64,000 nucleotides of DNA from the NCBI GenBank assembly GCA_030789695.1, contig CM061132.1, positions 31,768,418-31,832,417 on the forward strand, in the 5' to 3' direction. How positions within the stretch are numbered: the stretch's first letter is position 1; every line of letters starts with the position of its first letter. Shown piece after piece: positions 13,476 through 24,225 of the stretch. A program made the position numbers and the translations under genes. This stretch comes from Scilla litardierei. Taxonomy: Eukaryota > Streptophyta > Magnoliopsida > Asparagales > Asparagaceae. The notes beneath the pieces were generated by a model. That model was not told where the DNA came from, made no database searches, and saw only the letters and a program-made list of their open reading frames with translations.

Positions 13476-13483
13476 AAAAAAAA
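13476..13483 (-). terminator. Pol III T-run of the U6 gene
   Basis: Eight T residues on the minus strand directly after the GGTCCAAA end of the U6 sequence, the normal RNA polymerase III stop signal. Confidence 0.92.
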
Positions 13484-13529
13484 TTTGGACCATTTCTCGA
13501 TTTGTGCGTGTCATCCTTGCGCAGGGGCC

Positions 13530-13561
<32 letters not shown>

Positions 13562-13581
13562 TCAGATGTCCCCGAAGGGAC
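13480..13581 (-). ncRNA. U6: U6 spliceosomal snRNA gene
   Basis: The minus strand reads the U6 sequence end to end: 5' stem-loop GTCCCTTCGGGGACAT, the ACAGAG box (ATACAGAGAAGATTAGC), the U4/U6 pairing and internal stem-loop region, and the 3' end GGTCCAAATTTT. About 102 nt, the usual length. By eye I see one difference from the plant consensus as I remember it, a C-to-T change near nucleotide 18 (ATCTGATA rather than ATCCGATA). U6 RNA is the catalytic core RNA of the spliceosome in the nucleus. The upstream promoter elements are intact and correctly spaced, so this looks like an expressible gene rather than a retroposed copy. It is the one clear host gene in the window. Confidence 0.97.
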
Positions 13582-13601
13582 GGTCGTCTCTGCTGCGCTT
13601 G

Positions 13602-13610
13602 TTTATATCA
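13602..13610 (-). promoter_or_regulatory. U6 TATA box
   Basis: The minus strand reads TGATATAAA about 21-30 bp upstream of the U6 start, the standard plant snRNA position. Confidence 0.88.
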
Positions 13611-13635
13611 AGGCGGTTGGTTCATTTCTAGCAGC

Positions 13636-13646
13636 CGATGTGGGAC
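13636..13646 (-). promoter_or_regulatory. U6 upstream sequence element (USE)
   Basis: The minus strand reads GTCCCACATCG, an exact match to the plant snRNA USE consensus RTCCCACATCG. It lies about 25 bp upstream of the TATA box, the spacing that selects RNA polymerase III rather than II. Confidence 0.93.
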
Positions 13647-13981
13647 TATAATCCCTGCTTGGGTCTCCTGCGACGGCCGAATGGAAAGTCTCGTTCCTGG
13701 ACAGGATTTGACGCGCACTTGATCCCATTTCTACGAACCCGTCATGTGTCCACGCCCTATAAATTTTAATCAACGTTGTAGGATCGAAGTTGGGCTAATT
13801 ACAGAAAACGTACAGAAGCACTCTCAATTGACAGTTTTTTTGTTTTAGAACATGTAAACCCAACCTCTTTTGACAGTTTTGTTTGGACGACAAAATGATG
13901 ATTAAAAAAATAGAATCCAACATTTGTTGAAGATTTCACTGATTAACCAACTGTCCCAAGCACCAACTTCGGAAAAAAACA

Positions 13982-14180
13982 TCAATGGAAACCATTAAAG
14001 TAGCAGCCTGAAGGACCACCATTCGGCATCACTCGAGGACCTTAAGCTCCGTATCGAGGGGTGATGATCATGCTGTTGCTGTTCTCATATCCCGGATGAA
14101 CACCATTGATGTTCACCTTAGGGTACCCATTTGCTAAGACCCTTGTACAAGCACTGAGCGTCGCCTTTCATGCGATAGAC
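13982..14180 (-). pseudogene. Short-chain dehydrogenase/reductase (SDR) gene fragment
   Basis: On the minus strand one frame reads KATLSACTRVLANGYPKVNI, then NGVHPGY, and ends with MPNGGPSGCYFNG. This is the C-terminal pattern of plant SDRs of the neomenthol-dehydrogenase / salutaridine-reductase / carbonyl-reductase type (SKAALNAYTRxLA...VNCVxPGxV...GGPxGxYF). There is a stop just before the first Lys and another in the middle of the segment, and no upstream Rossmann motif was found. It is a broken exon-sized remnant. The family assignment rests on the ordered blocks; the exact substrate class cannot be given. Confidence 0.65.
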
Positions 14181-15639
14181 GACTGCACAACTTCGGAATA
14201 TCTGGCGTAATCCTAAGACTTCAAAGCAACCGGGGATCAAGTCTCACATGGCATGCATTTAAGATGGTCATTGAGCTACCGACGATGAAGTCCCACATGG
14301 CGTCCATAATAAAAGTAGATTGAGAGAGAACGCTTTTTTGCATGAGCCCCGGTTCCAGCTTGTAGGAAAATGGCACTCAACCCATCGGGGGTACTTCCCT
14401 CAAGTCTCACTACTGTGGAGCTGATCTTTGCTATATGGAAGCGATTTTTAAGATGAACCATGCGGCAAGCGGGCCAACTTGTTGTAACAACAGAGGAACT
14501 TGGACGTAGAATGTAATCGGAAATATAGACAACAAGTCTACAATGAATATTGGACGCAATATTATAGACATCACGGTAAAACTAAAGGCAAGTACACAAA
14601 TGACCAGCATGGTCGGAAGGAACCGAAATGTTAGAAATGCGCAGCCACCGATACTTATTTAGGTGAATATGGCATGGGTTCTCTTAATGATTTGCATCGA
14701 TTTATATTGTTAATCATTCCAAATAAATTGAATGTATGAGTGTTAGCGTAAGTCAAACCTAGGCGGATGCCAAGGCATATGCGGCCCTCTTGGCTGCCCG
14801 CTCAGGACATGGATTTCTGTCCAGAAATGCCTAGCATGCTAGGCACCTGCTCAGGCAAGCCTAGGCACCTGCTCAAAGCGGGCCAACCGCGTTAATATTT
14901 TTAGAGGATGTTTAAAAGCCCATCTGCACTAAGGATATGTTTGGTTTGAGAGAAATTAAGAGAAATAAAAATGAAATAGAAAGAGAAAGAAATGGAAAAA
15001 AAAATCAATTTCTATTTTACGTTTGGTTATTGAAGAACACGGCAACGAAAGGTAAAAAGAATATGATGAAGAAATCAATTTCTTTTGTTTCGTTGATTTT
15101 TTTTTGCATTCACTAAAAAGCTTGTTAGAACGCTCACGCATGGACCGTACCTAGCTGGGATCATACCCGTGCTGTCCCAGCTGGGGAGCGTGGGAAATGC
15201 TGTTGAACAACAGACCATTGGCGGTTGATTGATGAAAATGAAAAGACCAATTAGAGAGAAAGTATGACTTTAATTATAATTCATATTTGAAACGATCTAG
15301 ATTTGGTGTCCAATTGAATGTAATAAATGAGTAATAATATAAAATTTGGACTTTTATTCTTTTATTCTTTTTGTCGAGGAAATTTTTTTAAAAATTAACT
15401 TATATGACTTGACGAATGACATTTTCAAACACGCGTAATACTTGAAATTAGTAGTGAAAATATACGTCATGAATATTATCAAAACATAACAATTCCAACA
15501 ATCCCTCATTAAGATATCCAAGATAACTCAACCAAACATAAGTTGTGATAACAAACAAGAAATATTCATAAACAATAAAACTAGACTAATGAAGATCTAA
15601 AAACGATCCTTGAGATCATTGACCACATCATATGAAAAA
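14181..15639. other. Spacer with imperfect short repeats, no gene recognised
   Basis: Holds two near-identical strings around 14241-14255 and 14287-14301 (AAGTCYCACATGGC) and a cluster of CCTAGGC/GCTAGGC/CTGCTCAGG repeats at 14755-14885 that resembles decayed non-autonomous transposon DNA. An AT-rich stretch (14935-15120) with a TGTTTGGTTTG-type start could be a MITE edge. None can be assigned firmly. Confidence 0.4.
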
Positions 15640-15644
15640 GTAGT

Positions 15645-16773
15645 TGTTGCAGGGTAAAACCCGCGTAAAATAAATTAGTATTATGGGGAACCAAGGGCAC
15701 GGTGGTTATGTTGATGACGGGATTACGGTAGGCTATTCAACAGGTGATTAGTGGGGTGATGAGGCTAAACCCGTTGCGAAGGCAGACCACGGTATCGAAT
15801 CCGGAAGGATGTAGTAGAAGGGCCGAACTGCCTGGAGCAGGGACGAGCATGACCGATGGTGACGAGCTAACCTGCGCAATGAGCAACTCGTCAGAAAGGC
15901 CGGGTTGGGGTCCAACCCTTAGCCTCTCCGATGCCCAAGTCAGTAATAGGACTTAAAGCGGGGGCTAGGCACGCGGGTCGGACTGAGGGTGAGTCGACCG
16001 CACGTGACGAGCTATAAATGGTGGAAGAACAAAGATATGGGAGACCTTTGCTCTTGTGTGTGAGTAATAAGATTTAGAGTGAATTAGCCAACCTCTTTCC
16101 CGTTGGAGGCGAAGGGGTATTTATACCTGGTGGAGGCGGTTAGGTGGGGCTGACCTGGCATGCTGACTTGGCGTTCCGAGTTGGCTTGGTTGTCAGCGGA
16201 AGCTTTAGACGAGGATGTCAGGATCAAGGGTGTCAGCCACACTTTTGTTAGACGGCGCAACGGCCAGGGGCGCTTTTGTCTGGGTGTCAGGGCCGAAAGC
16301 ATTAAGTGTCAGGGGGCACAGTGGCGAGGGGGTGCTTTGTCAGATGGTCGTGCGGCGATAGTGTCAGTAGTGTCCTTGTACTAGGTGGTTTGTCGTGTCC
16401 GATGTGCCAAAGAACCGTAGGAGCACCTCCTAGGGGCGGAGCCAGCGACGGGCTACCGGGCCGGCCTGGATTCAGGATGTGCGGTCCGGACGTACACTTT
16501 GTGTGCTGTTCCTGGCGAACCGGGGGAGAACGGGTGCGCGTCCCGCCGTGATCGTGGTGGAGAGCGCCCCTATCAACGGCTGAGGTGGAGCACGCCCTTC
16601 CCCCAGTCGTGTCGATCCCCAGGATCGACAGGCGCTCTGCAGGCCTTGGAAGTTCGGGCGAGGAGCGCCCTGTCGCTGGGTCGGCTGCCCTTCAGGAGGG
16701 TGGGATGAGCCGGCGGGGTATTTCGGTGGTTTGGGATGGAAGGTCGGACTATCACGATCTTCAGGTCGTAACA
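15645..16773 (-). repeat. 3' LTR of E1 (left outer LTR of the compound element)
   Basis: 1129 bp; reads TGTTACGACC...GCAACA on the minus strand. The internal purine tract CCGGGGGCAAA adjoins it at about 16774-16785 (minus strand). About 6% diverged from 32978-34106 by eye in the part compared. Contains many GTGTCAG-type short repeats around 16180-16380. Confidence 0.93.
16118..16125 (-). promoter_or_regulatory. LTR TATA box (E1, 3' copy)
   Basis: TATAAATA on the minus strand, conserved at the matching place in the other two LTRs (33452-33459 and 37437-37444). It is the likely core promoter of the element. Confidence 0.7.
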
Positions 16774-17256
16774 TTTGCCCCCGGCATTTGAGCTCGAGGT
16801 GGAAGCCCGGCTTAGCTCGGATGACGTATCACTTCCCCTACCTTGAACCGACAATTCAGATTTCGATCCGCGCTCGGGAGAGGCGGCGCAGGTCTCAGAA
16901 TTCCCGCCATGTTGGCCATTATTGAGATTTGAAAGAGCAAGGGGAAATCGAAGCGCCTCCATTATTGAACTCGCGACGCGTGGATGAGGTGACTTTCGTG
17001 CCAGTCGAGGCGTCAGGGATGCTCCGATGGACGTCGCGTGGTGGCATGTCGACGGTTGAGATGGCATGTTGCCTTCTTTAAGTATGGGGAGATGGAGATT
17101 AGAGGACACTTTCTTCCGATTTCAACTCTTCCTCGCGCTTTCCGGCTTTCATTCAACGCTCGCTGACGTTGTCGCTGTTGCCATCGTCGGAGATCCGCTT
17201 TCGATCGTCCTCTCAGCTCGACCGCTCTGCTAGGTAATCCCTATATCCTTTATTCG

Positions 17257-19253
17257 ATGGCCTCTCATTCTGACTTCGGAGGGGGTAGTAGCGTGGCGAC
17301 GGAGGAGTCAATGGAAGAGGAGAGGTGGGGGGTGCAGAGGCCTCGGAGTAGGGGGTTGTGGCGCACCGACGTGCCGAGGGAGATAGAGGCCGTTAGATGT
17401 AGGTCGTATCGGATCAACATTAGGGAGATTCGAGTGCGGTTCGTGCGTCCGCCCTGGGAAGTGCGGGTCCCTGGACCAGAGGAAAGGGTGTGTTCGCCTG
17501 GGGATAATGAAGTTGGGGTCTACGCCCGGTCCTTCGAGTTGGGACTTCGCTTCCCGATCCACCCTTATCTCCTCCACATGTTGAATTTCCTAGAGCTGTC
17601 GATCTTTGCCCTGGCGCCCATCTCCTGGGGCTTGCTAGTGGGGTTTGTCGTCCTGTGCCTCGCCAGCTCCCTGAATCCGTCCCTGGCGCTGTTTCAGCAC
17701 TTCTTCGTAGTTCGAAAGAGGGGGATGTACCACTGCGTCTATGCGAGGAGGGGACATGAGATCGTCGTCCGGGTGCCCGCCGATGTTGGTAGGTGGACCG
17801 AGGATTTTGTCTTTGTTATGATGCCGGTCAACGTGGTGATGTTATCAAACTGGGGATCGCTGAATCCTCGAGTGAATGCGAGGGTGAAGCTAGCCAGTGA
17901 GGATCTGGTGAAGGCGCAGATTTTGGCGGAGCTGCCCGAGGCGCACCGCAGGCTGGCGAGCTTGACGCATGACAACAGGCTCGCCCATGATTTTTGGTCC
18001 CAAGGTGGTTTGAATTTGGCGAGCCTTTATGTAGGCTTACCCTGATCTTTCTCTCCTTCGCAGGAGAAGACGCCATGCATTCGCCGGAGGAGGGGTCGAG
18101 GGCCGTCGAAGTGCCGGTTGGGGAGAGCGCCGATCCTCGTGATAAGGGTAAGAAAGCAATGGGCGAGGAGGGGCCGGTAAAGGAGGTGTCCCGGAAACGG
18201 AGTGCTGATGTCCAGGGTGAGGAGGAGGCAAATCGAACGCGAAGGACGTCCGAATCTTGCCCCTCTTCCGGTCAAGCTGGTGAGGGCCTCCCCGAGGGTT
18301 CACCCATTCGGGGAGTGGTCCTCCCGGTTCCTACGCGGGTACCCGAGGCGGGGAAGCCTTGCAAGGCACCCCCGGTCCAAAAGTGGCCTTACAGAATCCC
18401 CCTGTGCGAGATGGGAAGGGCGACGAACCCGAGCTACGAGAATGCTCTCATCCGCTTTAAGCGGACAAAGGCGGAGGTCGAGGCGCTTCCAAACGACAGT
18501 CTTTACCCGCAGACCTATCGGATGGGCCGTGATGAGTCGATATTTGAGGATGCCGGGGTGGAGGTGCGTCTAGTGGAGTATTGCCTGCTGTCGCGGGATT
18601 GCAAGTCCCTGATCCACGTGGGGGGCGGAGCGGCTATGCGGTTCCATCGTGTGGCACGTCATGCAGGTAGGCCGAATTCCTCGTCTCGCCTCCCAAGTTT
18701 TCTTTGCTTGTGTCTGAATGAGTGGGGTCTTTTTGTAGATGGTCACGGTAATGGCGACAATGCGGCACCGAACTCTGGTGGCTGCCACAAAGGCGGCACT
18801 CGACAAGGTAAGGGTCGACCTTAGTGAAGTCGGAGAGAAGCTGCGGGAGAAGGAGGAGCTGGTGCGGGTCATGGTGGCCTATGAGGTTGAGAAGGGGTGG
18901 GTCGCGTACTTTGATGCGACGAAGGCTAGGCTCGAGCGTCAGCTTCTGGAGGAGGCACACAAGCAGGCCAATATCCTGGCGAGGCATGCCGACGAGATGT
19001 CTACAAGCAACGGGTAATCGAGCTGCAGGTGGGACAGATAGCCGACCTGAAGAAGACCATTGAGGCGGAGAGGAGGGAGAAGGGTATCCTGAAGCAGCAA
19101 CTGGAGGAGAGATGGGGGGTTGAGCACGACGTGATCGAAGCCGCTATCCACCGTTACCATGACGAGCATGTCGTTCCGCTGCTGCAAGAGGCAAGGGAGG
19201 CGGGAGTTCGTCAGGTGGCGAGGGAAATGGGGGCTCGGCCGGCGGAGAGGTGA
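17257..19253 (+). pseudogene. Antisense gene I of E1 (Transposase_28-like plus coiled coil), spliced
   Basis: Runs opposite to gag-pol. Exon 1 (17257-18004) encodes a Ser/Glu-rich leader, then a domain (FELGLRFPIHPYLLHMLNF...GFVVLCLA...LFQHFFVVRKR) resembling PF04195, 'putative gypsy type transposon'. A 59-nt intron (18005-18063, GT...TTCGCAG) joins two different frames in phase 1. Exon 2 (18064-18666) has a basic/acidic linker and the block MGRDESIFEDAGVEVRL. A second intron is likely at 18667-18738 (GTAGG...TTTTTGTAG). Exon 3 starts at 18739 and is a long coiled coil. Against the E2 copy there is one extra G near 18621-18626 and one missing base near 19000, so the frame is broken. An AATAAA signal follows at 19370-19375. 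Function unknown; such antisense ORFs are known in Tat elements. Confidence 0.75.
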
Positions 19254-20137
19254 CGGCGCTGAGGACTTAGAGTAGGGGAACTTTGTCTCTTTTTGTACGG
19301 CCGGCCGGGGGCTGGGCCCGATGTAATGTTGTATTCTCGGCGGGCTCCGTGAATAGCCTCACCATTTAAAATAAATGAAATGGATTGGTTCTGTTTTAGT
19401 TTCCTTTCTTACTTATTGGGTGTGTAGACTGTTTGATTGTGAGGGTATAAATTCCCCCAACGTCCCTCTGTCGACGACTGCTGAGTGGTGGGGAGAGGGA
19501 GGTTGAGACATAGTACGTTTGGCAAGGGTATGAGGGTGAGCTCGGGGTGACCCGGTGGGTCCGTCGGGTCGAGGCGAGTTGAGGCGTTCTGCCCGGTCCG
19601 GTTGAGGATGGTTGGTGCCGCAGTCCGACCTCGACTGTGTGCTGCTCAGTCTCCTGGGCTGTATTAGTGGTGGCATGGCCCTTCTTGGGATTGAGTAAAG
19701 GAGGATATTTGGCGTAATTATTTCGCATCGAAAGAAGGCAGAGATCAAAGCGTCTCGGTGTCCGTTGCATGAGCCGAGGTGTCCGTTGCACGAATCGAGG
19801 CGATCTTTTCGAATCGACGGCGCCTGGAAATCGAAGCGGTTCGGCCATTCCTCAGGTGACTCATGGCGGATGCGACAGCCGCTGTCAGTCGAGGCGTCAC
19901 ACCGCACGGATCGAAGCGTCAGGAAGCACGGATCCTCGATGTGTGGCGGGATTTATACGGTCGCGATCATTCAGGGCGTCTTATAAAGTGCTCTAGGTGG
20001 GAACGAGTGAAGATTTCTCCCTTTTGAAATTCTCTTAAGAGCTTGCGATCACCAGAGATTGTAAGGTCCTTGCCGAAGTTGCCGTCGGAGATCCGTCCGT
20101 CATCTTAGCGTCGTCGTCGAAGCCGTCGACATCGTAA
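19254..20137 (+). other. Spacer between antisense genes I and II
   Basis: Contains the 3' flank and AATAAA (19370-19375) of gene I. The segment ending near 19445 is the point at which the inverted E2 copy begins (34107). A TATA-like TTATAAAG at 19981-19988 lies about 150-180 bp before the start of gene II and may be its promoter. Confidence 0.5.
19981..19988 (+). promoter_or_regulatory. Possible TATA box of antisense gene II
   Basis: TTATAAAG, well placed upstream of ATG 20138/20162. No other promoter evidence was found. Confidence 0.35.
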
Positions 20138-20161
20138 ATGTATTTCATCTCTTTCTTCTTG

Positions 20162-22400
20162 ATGTCTTCGTCAACCTCTTCTATCCATTTGCCGGAGTCG
20201 AGGGAGGTAGAGGAAGAGGGGTCAGGCGCGGCTACGGTGCATAGCACTGGGGAGACGGAAAGTCGGAGCCGGAACGTGGGCGGGGAGCCATCGGTGAGCT
20301 CGCCCACAGCGGCCCCAAGGGACCTAAAGAAGGGGAAAGGGCACGTAGCTAGGGCCTCAAAGACCACTACTCCGGCCGCTGTGACCGTGGCGGAGGCTGG
20401 AGAGGTGCCCGATGAGATCACGGGTGTGAAGTCGGTGCTGAGGAAGTCCCTCTCGGAAATCTTGAACTTCCTGGAGTTACCACTGTTTCGCCTGATGCCG
20501 AATTCCATCAGCGTGATCGTCGGCTTTTTGGTGCTGTGCGCGAGCAACCAAGTCTGTCCGTCCCTGTCCCCATTCCGGTATTTCTTTGCGGTGAAGAGAC
20601 AGAGGTCCTATTATTACCTGTCCTCGAAGAGTAGTCATCCTCTCATCAGAGGCCTGCCGGAGAAGATCAAAGGTTGGAGCAGACAGTATGTGTTCGTCTC
20701 CGTGCTCGCGGATGTGGTGATGAGATCGAACTGGGGGGAGCTAAATCCCGAGGTGAAGGAGGGGATTGAGCTGAGTGACGAGGAGGAAGATGTGGCCCGG
20801 TCTCTGATGGAAATCCCGAAAGAGGGCCGGGAATTTGGAATGCTTGCCAAGCCCGACATGATAGTGCGGCACATTTGGCCCGAAGGTAATACGAACTTTG
20901 TGGTTGCTGCCTCTAAAGTGCTCACTCTAAGCTTTCCCTCTTCTGCAGGCCGCACCATGAGTATTTCGCTCAAGGAGATGAAGAGGCGAGCTGCGGAGCA
21001 GGCGACACAGAAGGTGAAGAGGGCAGACCCGAAGAGGCCGTGCGAGGAGGCCGGAGGGGAGGGTTCAAGGAAGGGGAAGGCGTCCTCGAAGAGGACGAGG
21101 TTGCCCGCGACATCGTCCGTTGCCGATCCTCGGAGGGAGAGGGGTGCCAGTCGGCTCGGGGAAGGGACTGTTCAAGGAACCGTCGCCCCGGTCATCTATC
21201 TTGAGTCCAGGGGTGAGGGGCGGACAGAGCCAGGGGTGGGCGCCCCCGAAGCCCGTCCGCCGAGCCTGAGGGTACCCCCCACCGCTGAGAGGGTCATAGC
21301 ACAAGATCACCCCGAGTGCTTTGGCGGGTCGGGCTCTGGGCCCATGTCGTCGGGTTGGGAGGGCTGGCCTTACGACTGCCCTCGGTTTGTTTTGGAGAAG
21401 CAGGCCCACCCCAGCTGCGAGGCCTCGCTCATCCACTTCAAGGCCAAAAAGGCCGAGGTCGAGGGTTATCCGGAGGAAGCCCTTCATCGGATATTCTTTC
21501 CCATGGGGGCCGACGAGTCCGTCTTTGAAGACGGTGGGGTGGCAGCAAGGTTGGCGGAGAACTGCCTGCTGCCCCGTAATAGGGAGGCCCTCGTCGGTGT
21601 AGGTCATGAGGGTCTGTGCGGGGCCGCACTGTGGCACGACATCCAGGTAGGTGGCACGGGCCGAGTTAAATAATCCCGATGTTTTGTTAAGGAATGTGTT
21701 ACGATGTAGACCTCCAGGTTCTGCCCGGTCTGACAAGCTTTTGTTCTACCGTGCGGGCCATTGTCATGATGGTCATCGCCAAGGGCCACACGCCTGCCAT
21801 CAACAAGGCAGAGGGCACTGTCGTCTGAATGGCGAGCGAGCTTGCCGCGCTCCGCAAGAGTGCCGAGGAGCAGTTGGCAGAAGAGAAGGGTAAGCGCGAC
21901 TCGTTGGAGTCGGAGGTCATGCACCTGAAGGCGCTCCCGACGGAGTATGAGACGAAGGCCACCTCTGCGCCCGACCGGGTGAGGGAGCTGGAGGGCGCGC
22001 TTGAACGGGGGGAGGCACGTGTGGATGACCTGGAGGCCCAGGCGAAGACCGGGAGAGAAGAGTTGACCCTGAAGACCGAGGAGTTTCGGTCGTATCAGGA
22101 GTCGACCGTCATCCCGCCCTCACGGACGTGACGTATGATGGCATGGTGAAAGGTCAGGCCATGGGCTGGGAGGCCTGCCTGAGCCGGGTGAAGGAAAGGG
22201 TGGCCAACCTCTGCCCTCTGATTGAGGTTGACTTTGACGCGCTAGTGGCCTCGGAGGGGAGGAAGAAGCGGGGGACGACGAGGACGTGGTCGTCGATGAA
22301 GCGACCGTTGACAATGAGGCCGACCCCTCAGAGGTTGACGGGAGGGACGTCGCACTAAGCGGCGGTGCCTTAGGTGGCATTGGCCCACAAGAGAAGTTTT
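20162..22400 (+). pseudogene. Antisense gene II of E1, diverged paralogue of gene I
   Basis: Open from 20138 to 21673; the start may be the second ATG at 20162 (MSSSTSSIHL). After a Ser/Thr-rich leader it aligns to gene I: ILNFLELPLFRLMPNS, GFLVLCAS, YFFAVKRQR, NWGELNPEVK, then MGADESVFEDGGVAARL. The first intron is at the same place as in gene I (20886-20948) but is 63 nt, so read-through stays open. The second donor follows CACGACATCCAG at 21646; no clean acceptor was found. The downstream coiled-coil part (21830-22128) is separated by TGA at 21826-21828, and the acidic tail (22130-22400) is frame-shifted. It lacks the FELGLRFPIHPY block of gene I. Function unknown. Confidence 0.68.
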
Positions 22401-22524
22401 GTCTAGCCCTTCTTCCCCTCTTTTTTTGTTTAGAAGGAACGGTAGGGCTGGCCCGAGGGAGACCTCGTTTTGTTAGGTCGGCCCCTGCTACTATTGTAAA
22501 GTTCGGACTACATACATATTGAAG

Positions 22525-24225
22525 TTTCTGTTATTTTGTTATCTCTTGCATGGTGTATCACCGAGTTGTATCTGTGGGACAAGGGGGAGTGCGCAGCTCG
22601 GCCCTTGCCCTTTTTAACGAGGGTGAGCATGTAGCTCAGACTTTTCTCTTCATCATCTTAGGTGGCATAGTTTCGTGAGCTCGCCCCGCAGTTTGACGGG
22701 GATCGTTCCCAAGTTAGAGCACGCCTAGATAATGCTTAGGAATTCGCTTGGAATAGCCTTTTTCATTAACTTTTACAAGAATTTAACAAAAATGACAGAG
22801 GTTGGTTAAATGTGTAACTTCGGAGTTCTGATGGGATCCGGTGAGTAATCCAATCTGTGGGCGGGCTGGGAAGCTGTTTCACTTTATTGTAAACTGCATC
22901 AAGATGTGCGGGCTCCTGTCTGCAGGGCGGCCCTCCTTCTCTTCCATTGCTCGTCGCATTTCTCTTCACCTTCCCTATGCTGAATGGTTGTGAGGTTTCA
23001 TTGCAGAATCCGCGGCTCGGAGGGGGACCCTGGGAGTGGGGGAGAACGAGGTGGCAGTGGCGCGCTGCCTCTCCTTTCACCTCCTCGACCATGAAGGGTT
23101 GCATGGTCTCTCCTGGGAATCCTTGACTCGAAGGGAAACCCAGGAAGAGGTGGAGAACGAGGCGACAAAGGTGGAGCCGGGAGCCTCGGCGGCGTGGCCT
23201 CTATGGGAAGAAAGAGGAACGGGAGGCGGGCCGTTAGGAGGTGGGCCGGTGGAAGCTGGAATGCCCCGTGGGGCATTTGCCTTCTCCGCCGGTGGGGATC
23301 GGGGTGGAGCGGATGCTGGTAGGGAGGAGCGACCCGCCGCAGGTCTTCTTGTTCCCCTGTCGTGAGTTGTCTAGGAGAAGTCGAGGAGTGGAAGGCGGGG
23401 CTCTCCTCGTGTAAGAGGAATAGCCCATCGGCGATCCGTATGTAAGAGGAATAGCCCATCGAAGGGGCAAGCCGTTGGGAGGCGGGCCCGCGGAGGCTGG
23501 TATGTCCAGGCGGAGGCTGGTATGCCCAGTGGGGCGATCTGGCAGGGCTCCCCCGTCCCTTGGGCTCGCGACCCGGAGCGCCAGCACCCGTCGGGCACCG
23601 GAAGAGGGGAATGGTCGGACATAGGTGCTCCAATTCCCTTGGCGTAAGTTGTCCAAGGTAATCAAGGAGTGACCGGCGGGCCTTCCCAGGTGTAAGAGGA
23701 ATAGCCCACCGGTGATAGCCACGTGGAAGCTATTGGCAATCGGGGAGGTGGGGTCCATTGATGGCTGGGGGCCTACCCGGATGTTCCGGGCAGGGGTACC
23801 TCGCACCCTTTCATCCTTCATGGAGGGGATTGAGACTGACTTGCCCTCATATTTTCTTTCTCCTTTGCTCCTTCGGGGGGGAGAGGAGTATTTATAGAGG
23901 GATTTTGCTAACGGTTTTCAGGAAGTTAATGCGATGAGCTGGCATCATTAATAGGTTCCTCAGAGTCATGTCCTTTGAAACCGCTTTTGCCAGGTGGCTT
24001 CAGATGCGATTCGTCAGTCCTTGCCTCTCGGGGGATGTGCCGTCATTAATGGTGTGCTTCCTGAGTGTCCTTTCATTTTGAAGAGTCGCATCAGGGGAAT
24101 GCTTTATCGGGACTCTGTATTGACTGTAGGTTCTTGGCCTGCACGTGGCCCACCCTGGTTCACGTGCCTTAGTCCATTTCCCTAGATTCGGGTATTCGAG
24201 GTTCACGGGTCTGTTTGGGAAGACG
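22525..24225. other. GC-rich spacer of E1 with small direct repeats
   Basis: No coding frame is supported. The string GTAAGAGGAATAGCCCA occurs three times (about 23411, 23442 and 23692), and GGCGGAGGCTGGTATG occurs twice near 23510. The long minus-strand frames here are compositional. Confidence 0.5.

Noticed and set aside
23000..23830. Overlapping minus-strand frames of 195-211 codons
   Set aside because: GC-rich spacer of E1, low complexity, no motif, and antisense to the element's genes without support.
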